Positions 24,405 through 33,405 of a stretch of 64,000 bases of DNA are shown piece after piece. The notes beneath the pieces were generated by a model. It searched no databases. It saw only the letters and a program-made list of their open reading frames with translations, and had not been told where the DNA came from. Source of the DNA: Monocercomonoides exilis (Eukaryota; Preaxostyla; Oxymonadida; Polymastigidae); the NCBI GenBank assembly GCA_001643675.2, contig LSRY02000027.1, forward strand, positions 439,001 to 503,000, read 5' to 3'. The position numbers and the translations under genes were made by a program. The first letter of the stretch is position 1. Each line of letters opens with the position of its first letter.

Positions 24405-24420
24405 GGTGTTCAAAAACACC
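24405..24420 (-). promoter_or_regulatory. Putative histone 3' stem-loop of H3 copy 1
   Basis: In the H3 mRNA sense this reads GGTGTT-TTTG-AACACC, a 6-bp stem with 4-nt loop, 65-80 nt after the stop. It agrees with the animal histone stem-loop consensus at 14 of 16 positions, and the two mismatches form a compensating G-C pair. It lies just outside the inverted repeat (24436-25023) and has no counterpart next to the second H3 copy. Confidence 0.55.
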
Positions 24421-24484
24421 AAGAAAATTAAACTTTAAAAAGAAGTTTTAATGATTTTCACAAAATTATTAAAAGAGAGGATGT

Positions 24485-24895
24485 TCAAGCACGCTCAGCT
24501 CTGATTCTCCTTGCCAGCTGCATGTCTTTCGGCATGATTGTAACACGCTTTGCATGGATGGCACACAAGTTGGTATCTTCAAACAATCCAACGAGATAAG
24601 CTTCGCATGCTTCCTGCAGTGCTGCAACTGCCGAGCTTTGGAACCTCAAATCAGTTTTGTATTCTTGTGCAATCTCACGAACAAGACGCTGGAACGGAAG
24701 CTTTCTGATCAACAGCTCCGTGCTCTTCTGATACTTTCTGATTTCACGAAGTGCCACGGTACCTGGACGGAAACGATGGGGCTTCTTCACACCACCAGCT
24801 GCAGCTGCTGTTTTGCGTGCTGCCTTTGAAGCGAGTTGCTTGCGTGGGGCCTTCACACCAATTTGCTTGCGAGATACTTGCTTTGTTCTAACCAT
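24485..24895 (-). CDS. H3: Histone H3, copy 1, with diverged tail
   Basis: Intronless, 136 codons. The fold is canonical: [40 protein letters not shown] and [20 protein letters not shown]. The tail is [20 protein letters not shown]. Counting after the initiator Met, K4, K9, K14, K18, K23, K27 and K36 are kept, but Ala1 is Val, Thr6 is Val, Ser10 is Gln, Thr11 is Ile and Gly13 is Val. Ser28 is replaced by Thr. Position 10 therefore cannot carry the mitotic phosphate. The copy is identical to 31005-31415 and is followed by a histone-type hairpin. Confidence 0.97.
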   Translation of the reverse strand: MVRTKQVSRKQIGVKAPRKQLASKAARKTAAAAGGVKKPHRFRPGTVALREIRKYQKSTELLIRKLPFQRLVREIAQEYKTDLRFQSSAVAALQEACEAYLVGLFEDTNLCAIHAKRVTIMPKDMQLARRIRAERA

Positions 24896-24961
24896 CTATA
24901 ATATTTCGAGTTGCGAATAAACAACAGTGTTTATGAAATTATGTTTTTCATAATTATCAGC

Positions 24962-25005
24962 AAGTTATATATCACCACTATATGGAACAGATCAGTTTGT
25001 GCGCA
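24962..25005 (-). promoter_or_regulatory. H3 copy 1 promoter motifs
   Basis: TATATAACTT (24971-24962, reverse strand) and TGCGCACAAA (25005-24996, reverse strand) lie about 67-76 and 101-110 bp upstream of the ATG. Both blocks are also found upstream of H2A, which shares no other sequence with H3. They are inside the inverted repeat. Confidence 0.5.
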
Positions 25006-25023
25006 GTTTCTCGCCCATAATAT

Positions 25024-26625
25024 AAAATTGAATATCAAATTTTTAAAAAATAACAATATAAATAAAGATTATTGAAACACTTTTATAAAATTGAATTTTT
25101 TATCTATTGATTGCGAATCAAATATTAAAATATTTTTTCTTGTTTTATTTTTGAATTGTTATCTTATATTTATTATTAATTGAGATGAGTTCATTATTTG
25201 TTTGAAAACTGTAATGAGAGTTAAAAGATTATTTTGCAAATATTGTGATAGTATTTAAGTCCAATTTTTTGACTGAAAAAAAATAGAATAAGTCTGTTGT
25301 TTTATTGTTTCTTTTTTCTCACTCAATGTTAATTTTTTTTTTGTTTGAAGAATTCATTCAACTGAATTTTTCGATTTGGGGGAATAAACAAAACACTTTC
25401 GTGATTGAAACAACGAATAATGCGTCCAAGTCTGCACAAAAGAAAGCATCATGGCATATAGTTTTTAATTAATAAATTTTATTTAAAACAGCCTAGAAAA
25501 ACAAACAAATAATTGTTTTTTTAAATAAATATAATCATAATTTCACTACGAGCAACTTCCCACAGCAATAAATGTTAATACATAAAAGTAATGACGCTCT
25601 AACATATCGCATGTTCGCATATGTAGTTTTTGCTTGAAAAATAAAACAAAAACCAAAACACAAAAGCAAGAAATTTCATTAACTTGAATGAAACATTCAA
25701 AAAGTTGTATAATGAGTAACTGTGAGATGAATATAAACAAACAATCAGCTAAATCTGCCAAACATTTCTTTTCTCCGAATAGTTCAGCAAAAAAAGCACT
25801 AAAACTTAAATGATTTGAAAAGAGGGCTGCAAACAGAAATGCAATGAGAATTCTTCGGTTAAGCAGAAGTTTGTAACAAAAAAAAATAAAAATAAAAATA
25901 AAAATAATGTTTGACAAAACAGGTTATCAAATTGGAAAGAAAAACTAACCATCAAATTCTCAAAACACATTTCACAAATTCACGCTTCGCATTAACAGTT
26001 CAAAATTATTTGAATTTAAAATCAAAATTTTAACGAATTTCATAAGAAAATAATAAACAAAACACAAAAGATCAAGCAATAAACAAAATAATTACAATTA
26101 GAATTAACGAAAAGCATTATGAAAAAATAATTTCTAAGCCAAATGAACATATACAGTTAAAAATCTTCAACTTTGTAAAATACATCATAGAAAATTAATA
26201 TTTATTAAAATAAACGTGAAACAATAAGAATACCAAAACATTAAGATAATCAAAGAAGGAATACTTTAATGAAAAAAAGTTATCTAATTCAAAGGAAAAA
26301 GTGAAAAAGCAAAACACTCGAAAAAGAGCTATGTTTGAAAAAAGAAATTACGCAAAAATTAAAATATTAACTGCAGCAATGTGCTAATGTCAGCATCAAA
26401 AATAAAAAATGTTAAATAAAAATGAAAAGGTTTTAAAAAAATGCAACTGAAGCGCAAGACACATTAATAATTCCTCAAATTTTTGGAATGCAAATGATTA
26501 ACGTTTAGCAGCTAAATTCATTGCAAAAAATATAATTACAGGCACTGAAGTGAATAGTTTACAAAGCATATTATAATTGCATTAACTTTTAATTGTTTTT
26601 CTGTTGAAAGAATTCGTCTTCAAAT
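25024..26625. other. AT-rich spacer, no gene seen
   Basis: About 1.6 kb with no convincing gene. A 123-codon hydrophobic ORF at 25546-25917 (minus) has the composition of AT-rich spacer and no recognisable domain. Confidence 0.45.
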
Positions 26626-27506
26626 CTATTCAGAAAACTCTGGTTCATTTATAATCATTCCGCCAACCAAAGTTACAAACATCTCTAAAAAATCACTTTC
26701 CTCCATCATCATCCGAAATGACAGACGCTCCAAGAAAACTAGTTCAGATTGATTTACAACAGATAATGGAATTCGAAATAGTTTTGCCCACCAACTATTT
26801 CTGAAAGGAACATCTCGATCCATTTTGACAGAAAGAAGCATTCCGCACATCAACAATGTACCCAAATTATCTTCTGTAACAAGCGTTACAGGAGAATGAC
26901 AAATATTTTCTTCTTCTATCTCAATAAGTTGATAAAATAGATAGATTGAGTGAATAATTTCTCCAATTGATATTGGAGCGTAATGGCAAACAAAGTGAAA
27001 AAGATGTCGAGTTTTATCGCGAATTGACTTTCCGTGAAGAGTTAAATATTTATCAAAATTTTTCAAAGTTGGATCAGACGGAACCTCACCAGAAAAAAGA
27101 TCATTGAGAACAGGTTGTATCAAAATGCAAATTGAATTCGATGCAATTATCAAAAATTCCATTGATGGCCGTTGCTGCGCAATTGCTATTGATACCTCTT
27201 TTTCTGATAAATGATGTTTTGGAGAAAATGGAGTTGTTGACTTCGGAGGAATCGAAGCTGGAGATGCAGGAGCAATATTAGCGGTTAGTGGAAATGAAAC
27301 TTTAACACTGAGATATTCGGAATATGAATTTTTCGTATTATTTGCATAAAAGTTTTATTTAAAAAAAGATTAATCATCAAAATGAATTTTTATTTCACAT
27401 CAATAAAAACAAACTCAACGGGGGAATCAGTTTCGGTGAATGAACTTGATATCTGAATAGAAGGTTTTGGATATATGATTTCGATTAAACTGCTGTCCAT
27501 CGTCAT
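26626..27506 (-). CDS. Second cyclin, PHO80-like
   Basis: Exons 27415-27506 and 26626-27307 (GTTTGT donor, CTCAG acceptor, phase 2) give about 257 aa. The cyclin fold is seen in IGEIIHSIYLFYQLIEIEEE, LVTEDNLGTLLMCGMLLSVK, the N-S-W-W-A-K-L-F element, and LSVVNQSELVFLERLSFRMM. It aligns in layout with the cyclin at 15735-17115 but is clearly diverged from it. The N-terminus is Ser/Pro-rich. It ends at EPEFSE, soon after the cyclin box. The gene lies between the two H3 arms. The first exon rests on phase match and donor consensus, so the start is less sure than the cyclin box. Confidence 0.7.
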
Positions 27507-27724
27507 GTGTGAATCTCTTTCCCACAATTTTTTATAAATGCTGAGTATGGGTCTTTTTGTCTTTTCGAAATGTGGGCATATAATTATTGATAAAATATTT
27601 ATTTAAAAAAATGTTTGTGTTATAATTCTAAACTAAAATCAGCTTTTATGATGAATATTAGACATTTGGATTGCAAAACAACACTTCCTTTAATCAAAAA
27701 AGACATGATGAAGACTCAATTATT

Positions 27725-28784
27725 TCAATCTGCTGTCTGAATTGGAAAATACACTCCTTCTGCGGTTTTCCATTTATTTTCTGCATCGTCAGCATTGTCA
27801 AATGCTAATTTTTAACGAAATTTGAAAAGATAACAAAGAAATTGTCACAATCCAAAACAAACGAAATTATATTATCAACAAAAACATTGTTCTTTTAATA
27901 AGCATCAAACTTAAATAGTTGCAAACCTGTAACTTCAATCTGATTTGTCAGAGGGGGATTGTACATATTTGATTTATGTGCGAATAAATATTTCTTTGTT
28001 GCCACATGCTGAAACAATTTGTGAATTTTATAAATATTGTTTATTTCAAAAGAAAGCAATTCAAACGCAAACCTGAAGCATAACAGGGGCTCCTCGATTC
28101 CAAATATCGTTATTGTGCTTATTTGGAATACAAATCAATTTCCAATTATCCACTGGTGTTGAGGTATTGAAAATAAAAATATTATCGTTCAATTTGTCAT
28201 TGTATCTGAAACAATAATTAGCAAACTTGAATCTCCAACTCCTTTATCACCAAAGCAACTAACCTCTTGTTGAGATGAAATAGGAGATTTAAAATTATGA
28301 GAATGTAAATTTCTTTTTGTGCTCACATGCTCAAGACGAATTTCATCACCACATTTCACAGGAGTTCTTTTGAGAGTGAAAAAAAAATAAGAAGAAAATA
28401 AATAAACAAGCATTACCCTCTTTTGTAAGTTTTGCCATTTTCTGCTTTCACAAGCCACAATGAGTTTGGATCATCACCTTTCGGATAACCGGTTACAGAT
28501 TGTTGATAACTTCCTTGACCTTTGAATAAATCAAATGTTTTTAATATTTCAAACGCGAAATGTTGCACATGTATTTTGAATTTTTCCGTTATGCAATAAA
28601 AAAAATACAAACCATATGGTACTTCATGAGAATGAAGCCGATGTTTTGAACTGATGTGCTGAAGCTTTATTGATGAACCATACGTAACAGCATCAATAAT
28701 ATTCACATCTTTATCTGAAGAACAATTAACTTTAAAGGTAGCAAAAGCAACAATCAATATCAAATTCAGAAATGAAAATTGCAT
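27725..28784 (-). CDS. SDF2: SDF2-like MIR-domain ER protein
   Basis: Six exons (28613-28784, 28417-28519, 28227-28366, 28073-28152, 27927-28008, 27725-27804) join in phase to 218 aa, against about 211 for human SDF2. A signal peptide (FSFLNLILIVAFATFKVNC) is followed by three MIR repeats: VTYGSSIKLQHISSKHRLHS, TPVKCGDEIRLEHVSTKRNL and APVMLQHVATKKYLFAHKS. Between them are QQSVTGYPKGDDPNSLWLV and FKSPISSQQEVSCFGDKG. It ends KWKTAEGVYFP, as in SDF2. The family works in the ER lumen with Hsp70/DnaJ partners in folding of glycoproteins; no KDEL-type signal ends this copy (…IQTAD). It is divergent from the beta-amylase gene with only 30 bp between start codons. Confidence 0.9.
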
Positions 28785-28814
28785 CAATTATAAATAAAAT
28801 TATGTTTTTATAAA
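28785..28814. promoter_or_regulatory. 30-bp divergent intergenic region
   Basis: Only 30 bp, all but one A/T, separate the SDF2-like and beta-amylase start codons, with TATAAAT and TTTTATAAA blocks. Each promoter or 5' UTR must overlap the other gene, or transcripts start almost at the ATG. Confidence 0.6.
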
Positions 28815-30161
28815 ATGCTATGGTTTATGATCATTATTTTTATGCTTGCATTTTTGCTTTTTTACTTATTTCATGGTAGTTCCACAACATTTGTCAATGT
28901 TGTAATGCCTATTAATACTGTGTCTTACAATGGCCAATTGAATGAAAGCGCTTGCCGAAGTTTTGGTATTTTGAAAAGTGCTGGGGTTCATGGAGTTAAG
29001 ATTAATGTTTGTTGGGGAATATGTGAAAAAAATCCCAAGCAATATAATTTTGAAGCGTATAAGCATTTGGCTGATTTGTGCGGGCAAGCAGGGCTGAAGC
29101 TTCAATGTTTTATGAGCTTTCACAAATGTGGAGAAAGTGTTGGCGATGATTTAATTGTACCAATCCCTATATGGGCACGAAGAGGAAATGAATTGTTTTT
29201 TCGAGACAAGCATGGTCACGATGGCGATGAATATATCTCAATTGCAGTTGATAATGAACCAGTACTTGATGGTCGAACTCCAATTCAGGTTTACGTCGAT
29301 TTCATGAAAGCATTTAGACAAGCAATGGGGCATAGAATAGGAACGATAATTGATGAAATTCAAATTGGTCTTGGTCCCCGTGGCGAATTGAGATATCCAG
29401 GTTATCAACTTGATCGATGGAGTTATCCTGGAATTGGAGAGTTTCAAGCTTTTTCTCCAAGAATGATTGCAATGTTCCAAAATGCCTCAATTAAGGCAGG
29501 ACATCCAGAATGGGTCTCTCCTCCTGTAAATGCTGGAAGTTATAATTCTAATCCAGATGATAACGATAATCTCTTTTTCAAATCGGAATTTGGTGAGTAT
29601 TGCACAGAATATGGAAGGTTTTTCGCAAATTGGTATTCTAATCTATTGCTTGAGCACTCACTAAGAATTTTGAAGCCCGCTGTTTCAATGTTCAAGTCTC
29701 CGTCATGCGATGTTGCGATGAAAATAACCGGAATTTATTGGTGGTATGCACATTCCTCTCATGCAGCAGAAATGACATCAGGATATGTCAATGGAAATGG
29801 ACTTAATGGAACGAACTTTTATGATCGTATTACGTCACTTTGCAAAGAGCTGGGGGTTGTGCTCAATTTTAATTGCTTTGAGATGTCCAATGACGAAGTG
29901 GGCCGTGCATTTGGTGCAGATCCTGAAAGCTTGGTGAAGCAAATCATATCATCTGCTTATCAAAATGATGCAAGATTATCATCTGAAAATACACAGGTTA
30001 GATACGACGATAAAGCGGTTAATAGAATCATCCACAATTCTTGCAATAATGGAGGAAAAGTTGAATCTTTCTCTTTTCAAAAGTTGAATGATCAGCTTGT
30101 ATACAACAACGATAACCTGAGAAGATTCAAGAGATTGATAAATTCTTTGAAAGATTGCTGA
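28815..30161 (+). CDS. Beta-amylase (glycoside hydrolase family 14)
   Basis: A single-exon gene of 448 aa. It would release maltose from the non-reducing ends of alpha-1,4-glucans. The GH14 blocks appear in order: SAGVHGVKINVCWGICEKNP, LKLQCFMSFHKCGESVGDDL, DEIQIGLGPRGELRYPGYQL, TEYGRFFANWYSNLLLEHS, GIYWWYAHSSHAAEMTSGY and ELGVVLNFNCFEMSNDE. The general acid Glu (EIQIG.GP.GELRYP) and the general base Glu (NFNCFEM) of the plant enzymes are both present, so it should be active. An N-terminal hydrophobic stretch (FMIIIFMLAFLLFYLFHG) is a signal peptide or signal anchor, which points to the secretory or digestive pathway rather than the cytosol. GH14 is common in plants and rare in protists. Confidence 0.95.
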   Translation: MLWFMIIIFMLAFLLFYLFHGSSTTFVNVVMPINTVSYNGQLNESACRSFGILKSAGVHGVKINVCWGICEKNPKQYNFEAYKHLADLCGQAGLKLQCFMSFHKCGESVGDDLIVPIPIWARRGNELFFRDKHGHDGDEYISIAVDNEPVLDGRTPIQVYVDFMKAFRQAMGHRIGTIIDEIQIGLGPRGELRYPGYQLDRWSYPGIGEFQAFSPRMIAMFQNASIKAGHPEWVSPPVNAGSYNSNPDDNDNLFFKSEFGEYCTEYGRFFANWYSNLLLEHSLRILKPAVSMFKSPSCDVAMKITGIYWWYAHSSHAAEMTSGYVNGNGLNGTNFYDRITSLCKELGVVLNFNCFEMSNDEVGRAFGADPESLVKQIISSAYQNDARLSSENTQVRYDDKAVNRIIHNSCNNGGKVESFSFQKLNDQLVYNNDNLRRFKRLINSLKDC

Positions 30162-30876
30162 TATTCTTTTTCATTTTTTTTTTTTTTTCTTTATTGATGC
30201 AATTACTCGAGTTTTGAAAGATTTTTGTTTCATATTGCTTTACTATTTATTTGTAAATATTTCATCGTTATATGTTTGTTGTTTAAACATAATAAGTACT
30301 GTCTTTTTTAGTTTATTTAATTGATTGTCTATGTATTACATTATTGAAAGATATTTGGAATAAATAATTTTGTTTGAAAATTGTTTTATTCAACGTTTTC
30401 ATTTCAATTCAATTTTTTATTTTTTTACAATTAGAAATAGATTTTTTTTTCAATGTATGTTAAAATCAAAAGAGTAGATTTTTACGTAAAAGATAAAAAG
30501 GAAAATGCGATTGGGAACGATTGATTGTTAGAATTTATCAAAAATGTGTGAAAATGAAACAAAATTAAATAAAGTGAACAACAACTTCGAAAAGGAATGA
30601 AATTCACTGCAATAATTCGAATTTTTGTAAACAATTTCATCAGTGTATTTTATAAATTCAAAAACATATATAATTGTTGATAAAATACGAAAATTTTGGA
30701 AGAATTTCGGAAAAAAACATTCATGCTCCAAATTTTTGAAATAAAATATTTAAACAAAAAATTAAAAAAAAAAAGACATTTTGAGAATTTGACAATAACA
30801 AAAGACATCAATTCGTGTAAACAAAATTAAATCAACAAACTAAAAACCATCAAAACAAAAATATTATTAAATGATA
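30162..30876. other. AT-rich spacer, no gene seen
   Basis: 3' flank of the beta-amylase gene and upstream of the right repeat arm. No coding signal. Confidence 0.45.
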
Positions 30877-30894
30877 ATATTATGGGCGAGAAAC

Positions 30895-30938
30895 TGCGCA
30901 CAAACTGATCTGTTCCATATAGTGGTGATATATAACTT
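30895..30938 (+). promoter_or_regulatory. H3 copy 2 promoter motifs
   Basis: TGCGCACAAA (30895-30904) and TATATAACTT (30929-30938) are placed as in copy 1 and in H2A. Confidence 0.5.
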
Positions 30939-31004
30939 GCTGATAATTATGAAAAACATAATTTCATAAACACTGTTGTTTATTCGCAACTCGAAATATT
31001 ATAG

Positions 31005-31415
31005 ATGGTTAGAACAAAGCAAGTATCTCGCAAGCAAATTGGTGTGAAGGCCCCACGCAAGCAACTCGCTTCAAAGGCAGCACGCAAAACAGCAGCTGCA
31101 GCTGGTGGTGTGAAGAAGCCCCATCGTTTCCGTCCAGGTACCGTGGCACTTCGTGAAATCAGAAAGTATCAGAAGAGCACGGAGCTGTTGATCAGAAAGC
31201 TTCCGTTCCAGCGTCTTGTTCGTGAGATTGCACAAGAATACAAAACTGATTTGAGGTTCCAAAGCTCGGCAGTTGCAGCACTGCAGGAAGCATGCGAAGC
31301 TTATCTCGTTGGATTGTTTGAAGATACCAACTTGTGTGCCATCCATGCAAAGCGTGTTACAATCATGCCGAAAGACATGCAGCTGGCAAGGAGAATCAGA
31401 GCTGAGCGTGCTTGA
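31005..31415 (+). CDS. H3: Histone H3, copy 2
   Basis: This copy encodes the same 136-codon protein as 24485-24895, including the Gln at position 10 and Ile at 11, and appears identical at the DNA level. Unlike copy 1, the DNA after the repeat end (31465 onward) shows no 6-bp/4-nt hairpin, so the two transcripts may differ in 3'-end processing. The CFAP77 gene starts 324 bp downstream on the same strand. Confidence 0.97.
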   Translation: MVRTKQVSRKQIGVKAPRKQLASKAARKTAAAAGGVKKPHRFRPGTVALREIRKYQKSTELLIRKLPFQRLVREIAQEYKTDLRFQSSAVAALQEACEAYLVGLFEDTNLCAIHAKRVTIMPKDMQLARRIRAERA

Positions 31416-31738
31416 ACATCCTCTCTTTTAATAATTTTGTGAAAATCATTAAAACTTCTTTTTACGTTTGTTTGTTGTTATATTTTTCAAATTATAAATA
31501 ACAAAAGGAAAAACTTATGAAATAATTTTATTTTTAAAAAATCAAAAATTCAAAAAAATATTTTATCAACAGCCAAAAAGTTAGTTGTTAACAATTTTAT
31601 TTATTCCAATGAAATGGTATTAATTTGTGATTGTGGATAATTTTGTGTGCGTTTAACACTTTTTGCATATTCAGTAATTTTCTGTGGATTTTGTAGTTAT
31701 GGGTTTGATCTAACCGTTAGAATAGAAAAAATTATCAC

Positions 31739-32895
31739 ATGGATTACGATGATGAATGCGATATACATCTTGGAACATCAATTCCTCATCCTCTACTAAG
31801 AAAGCCTTTGGTTGGTAGAACAAAAGTTAATGCTACAAAGGGGATTAAAGGCGATGAAACATTTGGCAGACCAAGCCCCAAAGGAGAAATTGGAGTTGCA
31901 GGATGTGTGCTTATTTTGCATTCATATTAACGAACATTACATTATATAAATTTTTTATTTCAATTTCATTATTAAGTGCTTCATCATCAAGAATTTAAAG
32001 ATCCTGCATTAATTCACCGAGAACGCAACTTTCGAAAGTTAAATAAAGAGGCAGCGAAAGTATTTCTTTTTCATATTTTATAACTATTAAATATATGCAA
32101 ATTTGCACTTCGCAGATGGGAGTGACAACTTCAAGAGGAACATATGAGTTTCGAAAAGATCATGATTACAAATTGGAAAAGCCAAAAAAAGAGTTCAAAA
32201 GCCACAATCCTGGAATGTATGATCCAGAGTATACATTTGGAATTTCCACAAAGCCTGAAGGATATACAAAAACACTGATCGAAGGAGGATTTGGAAAAGA
32301 ATGGCTTGAAAAAGAAGTTTCAAGGGACATTGCAAGATCCAGAAGCTTATCTCCTGTTTGTATTTTTTTATTGTGAATATTCTGTTTTGAGTAATGCTTT
32401 GAAAATTTGCAATAATTTTTATTTTTATTTAATTTATTAAAAAAGAAACGCACATATTCAGTTGTAGTCAATCCAAAAGTCGGAAAGAGAGGAGGATTGG
32501 GTCAGTCAACTAAAAGTCCCTTGGACGAAGCTGAAGAAGCTCTGGCCGAAAAAGATAGAAAACAAGCAACAGAATCTTTTAAGATGAGGCAGTTTATGGA
32601 TGCCAAGCCAAAAGTTTCAACACGCAGATATTCTCCACCGCCTCGTCTTCCTCGCCTTAAGAAAGATTGGGAAACAGGGGAATTAGTTGAAGTTGATCCG
32701 TCAGAAGACAAAGTTGATGTTTTCCCTCATCTCAAACATGCACATTCACAGAGGCGCTGCCAGGGGGCACATCATCATATGAATCAGAGCCAAGGAAGCT
32801 GCGAAGGACAATGCACAGGGAAATGTGAAGGAGAAGAGTGCTATGAAGATTGCCAAGAGAAATGCGAATGCGATGATGGGTGCTGCAGGCATTAA
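31739..32895 (+). CDS. CFAP77: CFAP77 homologue with Cys-rich tail
   Basis: Four exons (31739-31904, 31977-32059, 32116-32355, 32446-32895) join in phase to 312 aa. Family blocks: SIPHPLLRKPLVGRTKVNAT with GDETFGRPSPKGEIGVAG, NFRKLNKEAAKMGVTTSRGT, EFRKDHDYKLEKPK and DPEYTFGISTKPEGY. These match in order the CFAP77 pattern (NPLL..LGK, F.FG, N...N..A.K.G, TFGI). CFAP77 is an axonemal doublet-microtubule protein. After a Pro/Arg-rich linker the last 47 residues carry 10 cysteines and a His cluster (GSCEGQCTGKCEGEECYEDC), which I do not know from the family. It converges with CFAP47, with 510 bp between the stop codons. Confidence 0.8.
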
Positions 32896-33405
32896 ACAAA
32901 ACCAGAAAGAAGCTGAAACGTTCAGCTTATTTTCACTAGCAATAAAAGTGGTTATTACTGTGATATTCCTGTTTTTTCTTCTATTATATCTTCAAAGTTT
33001 CATCAAATATGATGAATGCTTTGCTAAATTCTCATATTCCATTTTTTCTATCAATATTTCTTCCTTTACTGCATGACTTATAAAAATTATTTTCTTTGAT
33101 GTTCTTTTTTGCATCTCATTTCACTTGCGAAAGTTTGCTTGGCTTCTTTCACATTCAACGTTACTTTTTTCATCTCTGAATTAATTTTATAAAAAAAATA
33201 ATTTTTCAACCTGGAATTATCAAATATTTTTATTTTTTTATAAAAATTAAATATTAATCGAAAAAAAAATAATTCATTAGAATTCATTCAAAAAATAGAA
33301 CAAGATAAATCGACATATCGCACGGGTAAAATGGCAAATGAAATGATGAGAAATAATTGAAGTGAAAAAGATACAACAATGAGAGAGATAAAAAATGAGT
33401 GTTGA
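32896..33405. other. Convergent spacer
   Basis: AT-rich sequence between the stop codons of CFAP77 (plus) and CFAP47 (minus). No gene seen; it must hold both 3' ends. Confidence 0.5.

Larger units (their letters stand above)
24436..25023. repeat. 588-bp inverted repeat, left arm (contains H3)
   Basis: This arm is the reverse complement of 30877-31464, with paired coordinates summing to 55900. I compared the full 5' flank and the 3' flank directly and saw no mismatch. The coding region also appears identical in every frame. Identity stops abruptly at both ends. Confidence 0.9.
30877..31464. repeat. 588-bp inverted repeat, right arm (contains H3)
   Basis: Reverse complement of 24436-25023. 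The arm covers the promoter motifs, the whole H3 gene and 49 nt after the stop. It ends before the region where copy 1 has its 3' hairpin. Confidence 0.9.

Noticed and set aside
24554-24829. 91-codon ORF opposite each H3 gene
   Set aside because: It is the antisense of a conserved histone and is identical at both loci only because the genes are.
25546-25917. 123-codon hydrophobic ORF on the minus strand
   Set aside because: Low-complexity F/L/I content typical of T-rich spacer, no domain, no conserved neighbour; not strong enough to call.
28205-28226. A 21-nt mini-intron in the SDF2-like gene (GTTTGC...TTTCAG)
   Set aside because: Splicing there leads to a stop. Using the later CACCAG acceptor restores the conserved DNWKLIC block in phase.
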